Assembly (NCBI RefSeq): GCF_964355755.1
Contig: NC_092670.1
Coordinates: 34,273,795-34,337,794, forward strand
Source of the DNA: Antedon mediterranea
Taxonomy: Eukaryota; Echinodermata; Crinoidea; Comatulida; Antedonidae
DNA: 64,000 bases
Direction: 5' to 3'
In this document: piece after piece, positions 11,490 through 23,245 of the stretch
Layout of the letters: the number at the start of each line of letters is the position of its first letter
Numbering within the stretch: the first letter of the stretch is position 1
Made by a program: the position numbers and the translations under genes
The notes under the pieces: model-generated
What the model was told of the DNA's origin: nothing
The model's database searches: none
What the model saw: only the letters and a program-made list of their open reading frames with translations

Positions 11490-13005
11490 CTAGCCGGCGC
11501 TAGTTCTGTTTCGCACCTGTTTTTATTTCGACTTCCTTTTGACTCCAAATTGTTAAAGCCCCATTCCCTACGTTTTTTAGATCTAATTTAAGATCACAAA
11601 CTATATTTAATGTAAAAATAATACTATATGGTCCTATTGCGATAACTTTTTTCGTCTTTAAACGGTTAAAAATGTGAAAAATAAGTCGATTTTAATAATT
11701 ATAGCGGCCCGCTATAAATCCCAAAATGCATTGCACGCGGATTGATATTTTTGTTTTTCACCTGTAATTCGCCCACTTTTCGATCGATCGTGAGGCCAAA
11801 ACAAATGGAAGACTCCTAACTTTTCAGCGAAAATACCGGGTTTTCCCCAATTTGTATCAACGGAGTCTGGCAAAAATAGAAAGACAATTAATGCAGCAAC
11901 TATACAACGTCAGGCTAGGTATATAGCTAGCGTACGATGTTCGCACGTTACCGATGTTTACCAACTAGGCCTACAAAACTAAGCCTAGCCAGGCTAGGCC
12001 TAAGACCGTCCACGAGAGGTCGATCGCCGCGAGCTACTTAGGTAGTGCATTGTTTCTCACTTTTTATCATAATTTACCATAAAACGTACATTTAAGACAA
12101 GGAATGACATGGTTTAATGTTTTTAAAGTGATATATATGTATTATTTTCCAAAAAACGTCCAAAATTGCAGGGAAGGGGTCTTTAAGCAACTTATTGTGA
12201 ATACCACACCTTAAAATTGGGCCTCATAAGTACTTTTATGAAGAAGAATCACATAAAAAGTAACAAATAAACCATTAAATTGATGATTTTACAGACATGT
12301 TTCTCGCATACCGTTCGCGAATTTAGCATACGTGAAGTTCAATATTTTCGTTTCTATGGAGCGCCAAAAGAGCAACAACAATAGATGGTTAAAACCTCAG
12401 TGGAATGCGTCTTCTTTTAATGCATTTATTATTGAAATACACGTTTAATTTTAATATATTTTGTCAATAAAAATGCTGTAACATTTTACTACTAATAATT
12501 TGCTGTTTTCAAATAGCAACCAACCCTAGGCCCACGAGTAAAGACTAGGCCTAGGCTAGTACATGTAATATGATGATGAATTTGTCGATTTTCATTCCTA
12601 AAAGTTCCTGCAAAAACCATGTACAGTATCAGCAGTAATATTTTTGTTGCATTGACATTGACAAAATATGATAAAATTGAACGTAATTTTCACCAATAAA
12701 TGCATTAAATATACGCAATTTACTGAGTTTTTAGCCCTCTATTATGATTGCTCTTTTGGCGCTCCATAGAAACAACAACATTGAACATGGAGTACATGCG
12801 AAATTCACGAACCGATGTGCGAGAAACACGTCTCACGGTCTGTAAATTCATCAATTTAAAGGATTTATTTTTTACTTTTTGTGTGATCTCCTTCGTAAAA
12901 GTATTTTGAGGCCTAATTCTAAGGTGTGGTACTCACGATAAAGTTACTTAACCAATGTTGAGTCGAAATAAACGACAGGTGCGAAACGGAACTAGCGCCG
13001 CCTAG
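11490..13005. mobile_element. Large foldback element, ~1.5 kb, with nested MITE
   Basis: The left arm (11495-11552 plus 12187 to about 12480) is an inverted copy of the right arm (about 12650-13000). Matching landmarks are GGCGCTAGTT, TTTCGCACCTGT, ACCACACCTTA, GGAGCGCCAAAAGAGCAA and the TGCATTTATT/TTTTGTCAAT region. The left arm is interrupted by the TTAA-type MITE at 11553-12186. Arms of roughly 350 bp are about 85-90 percent identical by eye. No coding capacity. Confidence 0.85.
11553..12186 (-). mobile_element. TTAA-type MITE, copy 2 (nested)
   Basis: Reverse-orientation 634-bp copy, very similar to copy 1. It is inserted in the left arm of the foldback. The uninterrupted arm shows a single TTAA at 12948-12951, whereas here TTAA occurs on both sides, which is direct evidence of a 4-bp target duplication. 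Confidence 0.9.
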
Positions 13006-13439
13006 CCTACTAGGCCTAGCCTAAGGTAGGCCTAGCCTAGGCTAGCCTAGGTAGCGACTAGCAAAACCGCTAGAGGGCAGCAGACATCTTTAGGGAATAG
13101 ACAAGTGTGACCCTTAACCTGTTAAAAAGGGGTCAACTTGCGCATGAATTTACGAACTCTGATTGGCTATTCAGAAAAAACGAATGACTGTACGATCTTT
13201 TCCGGAAAATTCCGATGAAAAATTTGAAATTCCTTTGCCCACATGTCTTCGCGATGACATTTTATTTTGGGCTCGAAATGTTAGTAAAATCAGAAAAAAT
13301 CGAAAACATGCCTAATATTTTGGGATTTTGCTTATATATTTTAGATATATTTATATTTTAACAGTGTACGCCTTTGGTTTTACATAAATATCACCTATAT
13401 TGGATCACAAAAGGTTTTTAATCACCTGATGCTAGGTGA

Positions 13440-13560
13440 GTAAGCAATTCTAGGCCGCGAAGTGCCTGATGACGTCATCACACAGCCTGGCTGAGGTGGG
13501 GGTATTCCTCCGGGATATTCGCGCAGTCCGGGGAGAGGGTAAACATAAAATAAGTACTTT
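13440..13560. promoter_or_regulatory. GC-rich block with CRE-like palindrome
   Basis: A locally GC-rich island in an AT-rich region contains TGATGACGTCATCA, a perfect CRE/ATF-type palindrome near 13468-13481. It lies about 1.1 kb upstream of DNALI1. I could not match it to a known small RNA. A distal promoter or enhancer is possible. Confidence 0.35.
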
Positions 13561-13919
13561 CTATCTTATTTTTGTGATTTTGACACAATTTCCAAACAAA
13601 ATGTGGTACTATTACTATGCAAATATATATTTGTCACCATCAACTTTCTAATTAAAAATATGTTCATAAAATGTATTTATATGTGTTTTAGTAGTATTTT
13701 CACCCAGTGACTATTTGTGTACAAGGTCACAAACGCGGGGTGGGGATTCCTATGTAAACAAAGGATAGTGATGGTGCCAAATTTTTACACCTTATTTTAT
13801 TCATAACTTTCGAAATACTCAATCAATTTTGTTGATTTAAAGTTTAAAATGCTTACGATTATATACTCTTTCAAACTGAACACTATTCAAATGCAGAAAG
13901 ATAAATTGAAAAATACATG

Positions 13920-13968
13920 CCAGTCCCTAGCCTAGGCCTAGGCCTATAGGCCTAGCCTAGGCCTACTC
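13920..13968. repeat. GGCCTAGGCCTA-type palindromic cluster
   Basis: Self-complementary words built from TAGGCC and CCTAGG follow each other. The same vocabulary is scattered through the window (for example 13004-13050 and 57798-57830). Confidence 0.6.
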
Positions 13969-14110
13969 AATTTCTACAAAAAGTAATAAACCTATTTTTA
14001 TTTTTGCTAATAAAAGTTTACACAAAAAATTAAAACAATGAAGGCTTTCCGTTTGAACTGATCAATTCTTCGAATGCTGTGTTAAAACTGTTTAATAAAC
14101 CATAACTTAC

Positions 14111-14135
14111 CAATCCAATTCATAGAAGTCGCCAT
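14111..14135 (-). other. Candidate divergent first exon, upstream copy
   Basis: On the minus strand AAGATGGCGACTTCTATG reads MATSMNWI followed by a splice donor G|GTAAGT at 14110. A good translation start plus consensus donor within a likely bidirectional promoter suggests a first exon of a divergent transcript. No downstream exon was recognised between 9 and 14 kb, so this may be a non-coding upstream transcript. Confidence 0.35.
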
Positions 14136-14389
14136 CTTTATATTCGCTGAGACTGATGGGAATGAGGTCATCGGGTCACATATACACCTTACACCACCAC
14201 CAATTCACACTTACTACGCATGCTCAGTTGTCATGTTTCTATGGTTATCAAAAAATCAGTACAAAAAGTAATAAACCTATTTTTGCTAATAAAAGTTTAC
14301 ACAAAAAATTAAAACAATGAAGGCTTTCCGTTTGAACTGATCAATTCTTCGAATGCTGTGTTAAAACTGTTTAATAAACCATAACTTAC

Positions 14390-14414
14390 CAATCCAATTC
14401 ATAGAAGTCGCCAT
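14390..14414 (-). other. Candidate divergent first exon, promoter-proximal copy
   Basis: Identical in start, reading frame and donor to the candidate at 14111-14135, 279 bp away, because the whole block is duplicated. If used, the divergent gene would have two equivalent transcription starts. Confidence 0.35.
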
Positions 14415-14623
14415 CTTTATATTCGCTGAGACTGATGGGAATGAGGTCATCGGGTCACATATACACACCTTACACCACCACCAATTCACACTTACTACGC
14501 ATGCTCAGTTGTCATGTTTCTATGGTTATCAAAAAATAAGTAGGGGTTTTGTGCAGTAGAAGTAAGTGTAGTAATCGAAAACAAGTGTAATTTTTCACAT
14601 TTGTAGAGATTTTCTGACTTAAA

Positions 14624-17600
14624 ATGATTCCACCAAATACATCCCTTGTTAAATATGATAACCCGGTGCTGGTAAGCCGTAATCCAGAAAAGAAAACACC
14701 AAGGGTAAGTTCCGGCATTGCCATTTGAAATTTTGATGATGATGATGATGAGTGAATGAGCTGTGTGTGTGTGACAGTGAGCCTGCCCTGGCGCTGACTG
14801 ATCACTGACTGTACTCTGAGAGAGTCCAAACAGACAGTAGGCTAGGCTGGGTCCAATAAGATTAAGTATTAGGTAGGCCTACACCTGAGTTGGATAGCCC
14901 AGGGAAAAATTTTATTTCGAAATTCTGGGCGCTACTGCAGTTTCGCACCACACTGTTAATCTTCGATTTCTCACCTACTTTTTTCTCACAGTCACACTCA
15001 CATCATACAATTTTGGGCCATTATGTAACATAGGCCTATGTTTTACTTTATGTTTTTATTTTTAAACTGCAGTGTGGTTTTATAAAGAATTTTCTTTGAT
15101 AGGCCCTATTTATTAATATGAATATGAATAATAATAATAGTAATGAAATATTAATTTAACCTCTATTACGCCAGCTGAAAACATTTCTATTTCAAAAGTA
15201 AATACATGAATATTATGTTGTGAGTGTGAAAAAGGAAAGTTTAGTTGAGAAATCGAAGATATAACGGTTTGTTGCGAAACTGCACATGAGGAAACTTTCC
15301 CTCTTACCAAATTTCCAACTTTTGAACCAGGTTTTGCCTGACCTTGATAGTGACAGCCTTAATGACTTTACTCAGCATGTGACCCCATTAAATGCTAAAT
15401 GGATTAAAGCATGTAAGCTATCTAGGTATTTCCTGTGAACTTTTTTACTGAACATTAAAAAAAAGGCAGCAACCAAAACACTCAACAAAATAGAACTGAA
15501 ACGAATATAAAGTAACAAAATCCAAATATTTATTCATTTATATAACAACATATTTATAATATATATATATAGGACGAAACGACTTCTCACGATCGGTATA
15601 GGCTTGGCCGGGCTTATTGCTAGGCTAAGGTCGATTGTAATTAAGTACTCAATCCATCATATCGTAGCCTACGAAAATCTAACGAAGATACATGGCAGTC
15701 CATACGTGGAACTCCTAGGCTAAATATCGGATTAACTGTAACAAAATGTGTTAAATAAGGTTTTATTTACATACTCGAGCGAGTGACTTCCATGACATAA
15801 TACCACTACTAGGCCTAGGCCCGGCCTAAAATATTCATTTTTTTTATATGAATGCTTCGCCTCATCTTGGCTTTCTTCGGCATTATTTTCAAAATACTGT
15901 ACACATGTTTGATGGAAAGCCCACATCACACGTGTTTTGTCGCGACAATTGTTTTGTTTTTGTACGAACATAATACCTACGCTACAATAAAGTAGTTATG
16001 TATATACTGTAAACAAAATTAATTGTTCGATTTTATATTTTAATACATCTTAAATAAAGGCAAAGGTATTAAAAACTACATACAGTATTGTTTTTAAAGA
16101 CATTTTATTATTAATATTAATACATGATAATTCAAAAACAAATCACTGTACCACGCTTGTAAAATATTCATACGCCAAGACCTCGTGTGTCGTCTCTCTG
16201 GCCGGCTCGATTTTCTCCACAGCCTGGAAATTGTGATTTTTCAACGAATTCTAACTTCGCGTAGAATTAATCAATTTTTACGATTTGAAATTGCTGATAT
16301 ATCACTTTTTCTTTTTATTCATGGTTAAACAAATGATATTACTATTATTTTATAGAAAAACACATTTTCAAACATTCAGTCACTTCATTTGACCATGAGA
16401 GAGTAATTTGATCGGACACATTTCCCAGTGATTTATTGACACTTCGTAAGGTCGCGCGGCCTAGTCTTTTGATGTGTAATGCGATTAGATCGATTAGACT
16501 CAGGCAAAACCTGGTTTCAGTACCCGTCTAAAGCATCATTTGACGGGTAGAGTGGTAAGAGGGAAAGTTTCGGCATGAGTAGCGCCAAAATGGGTAGCAA
16601 AAAGGTTGTTTTGTATAGCTTTTTGCTATGGTACACTGGCGAAATTATTCCCCGAGTGGTTAGGACACTTGACTGTCATACAGATAGACCCGGGTTCAAT
16701 TCCCGACAACTCCCAGTCCACTCAGCTGTAAATGAGTACCTGGTTGAAAATACTACTAGGCCTAGTACTACTAGGCTTAGTAGTACGTAGTACTAGGGAG
16801 AAAAAAGGCGGCGTGGAAAGGAACTGGCCACCCTACCACATAATGCCGAGGCTTAGTACAATGAGCTCCTAACAGCTCATTCCCCTACGTTCAGAATGAA
16901 TACGGGACTCGCCTTTACCCTTTAAACCTGAGTGAGGGGAGGCCTAGGCCTAGTAGGCTGGTAGGTAGAATATGCTAAAATTAAATAGGCAAAAGGAATC
17001 TTGAAAATAAAGAAAAAGAAGGCCTACAACTGTAATGTGAATTTTAGAGGACGTCAATCTGATGGACCTTCATCATCATGCAAAACAAATACACTCATTG
17101 TTCATTCAGTGTTTAAATTAATGAAATCTATTTTACACCTTTAGTTACCATAGCCTATATCATAGTCTAACCATATATTTCCAGGCAAGAGCTCTGAAGA
17201 CCAGCTCTCCACCACCTAATACTAGCAATGGTGGTCCTGTACCAAGTCCACCTCCAAAAGGCGGAAGTAAACTGCCTCCAATGGATGCCCAGAAGGCACA
17301 ACAAACGGACGAAATACTTAATTCCATCCTACCGCCTAGGTAAATATGAAAACAATAGTTAAATTGAAAACTTCTTACGTCATGTTTGTTTAATTTGTTG
17401 ACTTGTATTATATTTTGTAAAATGTATCTTTTGCCTGAATAAATAATAATAATAACTGCTAAAATTCTGTTTTTTCTTGTTTAATGTCCTACAAATACCT
17501 AACTTCATTCTTCATAATTTTTAGAGAGTGGACAGAAAATGGTCAACTGTGGGTTCAACAGGTGTCCAGTACACCAGCCACCCGACTTGATGTGGTCAAT

Positions 17601-19307
17601 CTTCAAGAACAGCTTGATATGAGGTTACAACAACGACAAGCAAGGGAAACAGGCATTTGTCCCGTCAGGAGAGAACTTTACTCACAATGTTTTGGTAAAT
17701 ACTATCAAAGAATTATATAACATAAATATGCACAAAATAGACTATTGATTGTGCTATTTTATAATAATTTAAAGATGTATTGTCCCCCTGAAAAAATAAT
17801 TTGTGAATATTTCATTTTAATGTAACACAATAGTTATCCACCCTGACCAAAAATTGGATCGAAAAAAATTTTATTTACCTGAAAAAAATGTAATTTAAAG
17901 CAAAAAATGGTCAAATTGGCTTCCAGCCAATGGATTTTTGGTTGAATTTAACCATTTATTTTGTCATTTTACAAGTGAAAACATTTTTTTTTTTCGTTTT
18001 TTTTTTCTATTCAGGTCTAGAAATTGTTTCCAATGTTAAAATTCAATTTATTAATTTTGATAATGATTTATAGGTAATTCAATCTTGGATGTTTTTTTTT
18101 CTTGATGTTTTTTTTAGATGAATTGATTAGACAGGTGACAATTAATTGTGCAGAACGAGGTCTTCTTTTGCTGCGGGTAAGAGATGAAATCCGCATGACA
18201 ATTGCCGCTTATCAGACATTGTATGAAAGCAGTGTAGCATTTGGTATGAGAAAAGCTCTGCAGGCTGAACAAGGCAAGGCAGACATGGAGAAAAAGGTAC
18301 AGGAAAACCAGAATAAAAAGAAGTCTTAATTGGTTGTCTTCTAACACTAACCTTCATCCCGTGTGATAGTATAATAATAAGAGATTATTTAAGGGGTTAG
18401 GTTAAGTAATATTTAGAGTTTGATGTGATAGTATGGGCTTCGATAAATTTAGCCGATAGACTGCAAGTTGAAAGTTAAGCATGTAAATTAATCATCTCAT
18501 ATTGTAGGGTACCCCTTTTCTCATTTATTATGTATTATTTTAGCAATTTACTTTTGTTTTTATTTGAGAAATAACATTTATAATGATTAATGATTGATCA
18601 CAGGACGTAGACTTATCGTTAAACGACAATTCTTTCTTTTCAATAAAATCTTATAATAATATGAATCGTTTTTTATATTTTTTTACTAGATACAAGAACT
18701 AGAACAAGACAAACGAGATCTTGAACGTGGCGTTAACGAATTGAAGGCTAAATGCGATGCTATTGAAAAAAGAGAAGCCGAACGAAGACAGGTTGAAGAA
18801 AAGAAACACTCGGAAGAGATTCAATTCCTTAAAAGGACAAACCAACAATTAAAGGTACACTCACATTTAACTATTTTTATATTTCCATATTTTGTCAGGT
18901 TTTTTTTTTAAAATGACAGCAGTGCACTAAAAAAAAAAACTCTTCCAAATCCAGAAACCGATACATTGACCCAGAATGTACTGAAAAGTCAGTGGTCATA
19001 TTCACCAATCACACTTAAATTAAACATTTCCCTTAAATAGCATTAATAAGGATTAAGTAGTATTCATTTATAGAATTTGCAGAATTGTTTTATTATAACT
19101 GTGTTTTCCTTAGGATCATTGTAAATAAGGAATTTTGAATAGTATAAACACATTTTGTGGCATTCCAGTTTTTAGAAGAGTTAACTATATATTTTTTAAT
19201 TTATTGTTTAATTATTTTGTGACTACAGTAATATATATTTTATTTTACATTATACTTTTATTTAACAGACCCAATTGGAAGGAATCATTGCACCCAGTAA
19301 GAAATAG
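14624..19307 (+). CDS. DNALI1: Axonemal dynein light intermediate chain p28 (six coding exons)
   Basis: Exons are 14624-14704, 17185-17339, 17525-17694, 18118-18296, 18690-18854 and 19269-19307. Junctions are GT-AG with continuous phase, giving 262 residues, close to the usual 258. The N-terminus MIPPNTSLVKYDNPVLVS, the REWTENGQLWVQQVSSTP segment, RQARETGICPVRRELYSQCF, ELIRQVTINCAERGLLLLRV and RDEIRMTIAAYQTLYESSV are diagnostic for the inner-arm dynein light chain p28/DNALI1. The C-terminal half (about 190-250) is a coiled coil ending LEGIIAPSKK. The protein binds single-headed inner-arm dynein heavy chains together with actin in motile cilia and sperm flagella. Intron 1 (2.5 kb) carries a MITE and a SINE. 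No lesions are seen. Confidence 0.97.
14939..15288. mobile_element. Terminal-inverted-repeat MITE in DNALI1 intron 1
   Basis: Left end CAGTTTCGCACCACACTGTT...TCTTCGATTTCTCA and right end TGAGAAATCGAAGATATAAC...GTTGCGAAACTGCAC are inverted copies of about 80 bp; the centre is unique AT-rich sequence. Confidence 0.8.
16638..16930 (+). mobile_element. tRNA-derived SINE (Asp-like head)
   Basis: A tRNA-like head has A-box-like GAGTGGTTAGGACA, an anticodon-loop-like CTGTCAT and B-box GGGTTCAATTCCC (16646-16708). It is followed by a unique body with CCACTCAGCTGTAAATGAGT and a TGGCCACCCTACCACATAAT segment to about 16930. It lies in DNALI1 intron 1, in the gene's orientation, and is interrupted by an inserted TACTAGGCCTAGTA palindromic run. 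Confidence 0.75.
17770..17990 (+). repeat. GTCCCCCTG-family dispersed repeat, copy 1
   Basis: About 220 bp starting AAGATGTATTGTCCCCCTG and including ACATAATAGTTATCCACC-like and AATTTAACCATTTATTTTGT-like words. Six copies were found in the window. It lies in DNALI1 intron 3. Confidence 0.7.
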
Positions 19308-19361
19308 AATCCACTGCCTCCAGACTTACAACGAAAAACGAATGTACAGCATTTCTTTGTA

Positions 19362-19367
19362 AATAAA
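19362..19367 (+). promoter_or_regulatory. Poly(A) signal candidate for DNALI1
   Basis: AATAAA lies 55 bases after the stop codon. It is the first canonical signal downstream. Confidence 0.6.
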
Positions 19368-19873
19368 AGATCAGAGCAGACGTCCATTATTACTACATTC
19401 CAGTTTCATATCCAGTTGGATCAGACAAGATAATAGGATCCAAATATGGTTATAATTTAACCAAAATCAAATGGTATTCTGAACTTTTGAAAACCAAAAT
19501 GATTGTAATTTTTGGAATCAATTAATTGATAAACTTGTATAAAATATCTTTAATTAGTATAATTGCCTTATAGTTCATACATATTAAATTAATTGGTAAA
19601 TACCATAGAAGTATATAAATATGTATGTGAAAACTATATATTTTATTTATTCAGTGTTTTATTCTCTTGTGGAGAAACATTTTTCGGTCCATTAATAATG
19701 ATTGAATTTCTACACCTTGCACTGTTTGCAAATATTGATGTACAGTAACTATTTTGGTGAATAATCTATGTTTTGATCTTAATAAAACCAATTGAAAGAA
19801 TAATATTTGTTTATAAAGTTGTGTTCCTTCCACATAAAGTACGCACTGACTTGAGTATAATCCCACCTGTATA

Positions 19874-20037
19874 AAGCTCTGTCTACACTATCAAACTAGT
19901 TTGAAAAAAAGTGTGATGTGCCCAAATAATATGGTAGTGATATGCTCAAATACGGTAGTGATATGACATCATCATGTTCATATAAGGGCACATCACATAT
20001 TTTTGTCGCATAAAGTTTGATAGTGTAGACAGAGCTT
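19874..20037. mobile_element. CTCTGTCTAC-family MITE, copy 1
   Basis: Near-complete palindromic element with ends CTCTGTCTACACTATCAAAC and the complement, internal words CCCAAATA, TGGTAGTGATATG, ATGACATCATCATG and GGGCACATCACA. About ten copies or fragments occur in the window. Confidence 0.9.
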
Positions 20038-20224
20038 TCTTTCCTCCATGATATGCTCAGCACATTGTGGTGCTTAACCGTGAAGAAGGCATGTATGCAA
20101 ATTCATGTATCTGATTGGAGTGGCCAAGTTCCATGCACCCTCTCATAGTGAATCAATTGTTGAACAATTATCAAGACAAGTTTCTTTGGTTCGAGTCCTT
20201 TTAATAAAAATATTCTGAAAACCT

Positions 20225-20351
20225 GACTGACACTATCAAATTTTATGCGACAAAAAAATGTGATGTACCCATATTATATAGACACAGTGAATATATTTGG
20301 GCACATCACACATTTTTGTCAAACTAGTTTGATAACTGTAGACAGAGCTTT
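20225..20351. mobile_element. CTCTGTCTAC-family MITE, copy 2
   Basis: Shorter copy with degraded left end (CTGACACTATCAAATTTTAT) and intact right end TAGACAGAGCTTTG; central part deleted. Confidence 0.8.
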
Positions 20352-20789
20352 GGCAACAAATACACAAACAACACAAATAAAAACTGAATCAGTCAATTTA
20401 TTGTTCATTAACTTAAGTCATCAATAAATTTCATTTAATTATATTTTATTCAGTATCTACAATTCAAAAATATAGTTGAATATATAGTAGTTTAACATCA
20501 TATCTTAAAACTGTTCACTGTTAACTGAAAAGAAAAAAAAACTGATAAAAATTAAAAACGAAAAAAAAAAGATAACAGATAAAACGCCAACACTAGCAAA
20601 AGAGTTTAAACATGCCTGGTCGCAAACCAGTGTGTATAAACTTGGTGATATGATAGGTGCATGTTGAGCTTAGAAGCTTCTCTTCTCGCACATATAACGT
20701 TTTGTAACGCTTTGTGAGTGAAATGAGGTACATGAACACAATTACAGATTAGAACTTGATAACAAAAAAACATAAATAATATCTATAAT

Positions 20790-20928
20790 TTTAATTTAAA
20801 AAAAGAATGTTTTCACTTATAAAAATACAAAATAAATGGTTAAATTCAACTGCCAGTCAATAATGTTTTTGATTACATTTTTTGTCAAAATAAAAAAATA
20901 TTTTTTCAGGGGGACAATATATCTTTAA
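20790..20928 (-). repeat. GTCCCCCTG-family repeat, copy 2
   Basis: Reverse copy ending CAGGGGGACAATATATCTTT. Shorter than copy 1. Confidence 0.65.
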
Positions 20929-22050
20929 TAGTTTACTTAGTTTTTGTTAAAAACCTCACTAGTGGTTCGAAAATTTCAAATGGGTATAAAACTGAAAACT
21001 TGTATAAATAATAGTAGTTATAAACAAAAAGACAAACTACTGTGTGTGTGTATGTTTCAAATAAAATAAGCAAAAAGTTAAATCATTTAAAACGGACAGA
21101 AAGTTCTACTCCACTTAAATACAGAATAAAATGTTGTTCAATCAAGACTGATTTGTTTGGAAAAATGTATTCAATGATAAATATTACATAAAAATTGGAC
21201 TCTTTATATTATGATCAACTAACCTAAAATATAACAGCATTTTGTGCTATCTGCAGCAAAAAATAAATAATGGAGTCATTCTGGATTACTACAATTCACA
21301 TTTATCCTCATTATGAATAATTAAAATATTAATTACAATTCATATCAATACAATTTATTACAGCATCAACAAGTTGTGGATGGCGCCACGGAGTGACATT
21401 AGCATGACTACACCCATTACACATCTGAACTGGATTCTGTGTTTTCACGAAGATACACTAATGATTACCTTTAACATACAAAACAATTGCTCTAACATCT
21501 TGAATAAATATTAATGTTTATGACTCTTTTGATTCTCATCAGTAATTTTAGCAATTACGAAATCACTAACCCAAATTATAAATTTGCCCAACAGAATGTT
21601 CTATTTATGCAATGGAACGAATATTTTCATTAGTTGAATATGAAGTTTTTCATCCAACTCATAAAAATATATTCTTATAAATGCATGTATGATTGACCAA
21701 TTGCAAGCATAAACGTGATGCGTAATTACTTACTGAAGTAAGTAAGTGATCCGTAATTAACCAATCAAATGGCAAGAATACAATCAAATGTGTTATAGAA
21801 ACCCAGTTTCAATTAACCAATCACACGAAAGTCGTCAGTCATTTCCCTTTAATAAGTACCTTTATTAATTATTATTAACCCTAATTGCAACTTTAGTAGC
21901 AACTCGATACGAACCGACTCTACTGGCCTTAATTAACATAGCATATAACTGTACCACCAACATAACTAAAGTATCTAAGCAAGAATACATGCTGTAAACA
22001 TTTTTATTACAATTTGAATAACCAGATCCCTATGGGGCTAAGGTTCATAT

Positions 22051-22642
22051 TCAGTCTACACAATCAAACTTTATGTGACAAACAAATTTGATGTGCCCAT
22101 ATTATATATGGACATGATGATGTCATATCACTACCGTTCCATATTTAAGTACAGTCAGTATATCACAACCATATTTGAGGGCCCTAAATGATCAGTTCTA
22201 TTCGAGGGCCCTAAACAGTTCTATTTGAAACTGGATAGGCTACCCTCAGTAAAGATGATAAAAAATAAATAAATTTGGGCACATCATACTTTTGATCATC
22301 AAACTTGTTTGATAGTGTATTTGTTTGTTTTATCTTTATACTGGGTGACCTCTTCAGTCAAAGACTGATCTCCCAGAGGGCCCAGTTGGTGATCAGTGGC
22401 TGTGATGTACTACTACACCGGGGTAACCCCCTACTCGTCTTGAAAGATGTACTAGGTTCTTTAAAGTGCACACGAGCAAGTTGTGTACACTGGACCAACG
22501 GTTTATAGTCCTTATCCGAGAAGACTCGTTCTACCACCAGAACCATAGAGTGAGTGAGCCTCGAACCCATGCCGATGTTATGGCTACGTGATTACGGTTC
22601 CACTGTCTTAACCGCTCGGCCACTCACTGTAGACAGAGCTTT
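22051..22642. mobile_element. CTCTGTCTAC-family MITE, copy 3, split by a SINE
   Basis: The left end GTCTACACAATCAAACTTTA is at 22054. The right end runs TTGTTTGATAGTGTA at about 22319, is interrupted by the SINE at 22322-22628, and resumes TGTAGACAGAGCTTT at 22628-22642. Confidence 0.8.
22322..22628 (-). mobile_element. tRNA-derived SINE (Leu/Ser-like head) nested in a MITE
   Basis: On the minus strand the head has A-box GTGGCCGAGCGGTTAAGACA and B-box GGGTTCGAGGCTC (22625-22555), as in a class II tRNA. The body includes GTGGTAGAACGAGTCTTCTC, GATAAGGACTATAAACCGT and AAAGAACCTAGTACATCTTT, and ends in an A/C-rich tail near 22322. A short TGTA repeat at the borders is a possible target duplication. 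Confidence 0.8.
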
Positions 22643-23149
22643 AGACAATGTTTCATATTAGAAAACAATAACAAATTTACTGATTAAATTAATTATTAAG
22701 GTCAAGGTTCACCACTTGAATAAAAAAACATACAATAATAAAGCTTCATACATTTTAAAATTTGCAAAACATAACATTGAGCAAAATTCTAGAATACAGC
22801 TATGATTTCAAAAAAAGAATCGGAGTCAGGGGGAAAATGGCAAAAGGCTTCCAACTTTTTATCAGATAATCTGTATTGTTTGACAACTCTTGTAACATGA
22901 CCATTTTCACCCTAACTTTTATTATTTCATTCTCTGTCCATGGAGAATAAGGCCTAGATAAATGTTGAAGAACAACTATTCTCCTGGTTGATGGAATGCT
23001 TGTAACATACAAAATAATATTTGTTTTGAATTATGTTATATTTTCTTAAAATCATAGCCATACAACTACTACAAGAACAGATTGGAGCATCCCTTGCCAA
23101 GTGTTATTTATTTATTTTTTACCCAAGCCTTATTACACCTAGGGAGTGA

Positions 23150-23245
23150 TTTTGTCTTAAGCATGGTTCCCACTCATGAAACAATGCAATGTAGCTACGT
23201 ATCGATGCAAAGTACTGTATTGCGTAATCATAAGTGGGAACCGAT
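23150..23245. mobile_element. GGTTCCCAC-family MITE fragment
   Basis: Left end AAGCATGGTTCCCACTCATG and right end ATAAGTGGGAACCGATG face each other about 90 bp apart; related to the full element at 29052-29232. Confidence 0.6.

Larger units (their letters stand above)
13973..14535. repeat. 279-bp tandem duplication upstream of DNALI1
   Basis: The block starting with CAAAAAGTAATAAACC at about 13974 and ending with ATGGTTATCAAAAAAT is repeated from about 14258. The copies are almost identical, apart from a small TTTTTATT indel and an extra AC. Each contains a YY1-like AAGATGGCGAC (minus strand) and the short divergent exon candidate. Confidence 0.9.

Noticed and set aside
13440-13560. A spliceosomal or other small RNA in the GC-rich block
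   Set aside because: Compared from memory with U1, U2, U5, U11, U12, 7SK and RNase MRP without a convincing match; kept only as a possible regulatory block.
16646-16710. A functional tRNA-Asp gene
   Set aside because: Acceptor stem does not pair and a SINE body follows; same reasoning applies to the tRNA-like heads at 5340-5460, 22555-22625 and 35712-35790.
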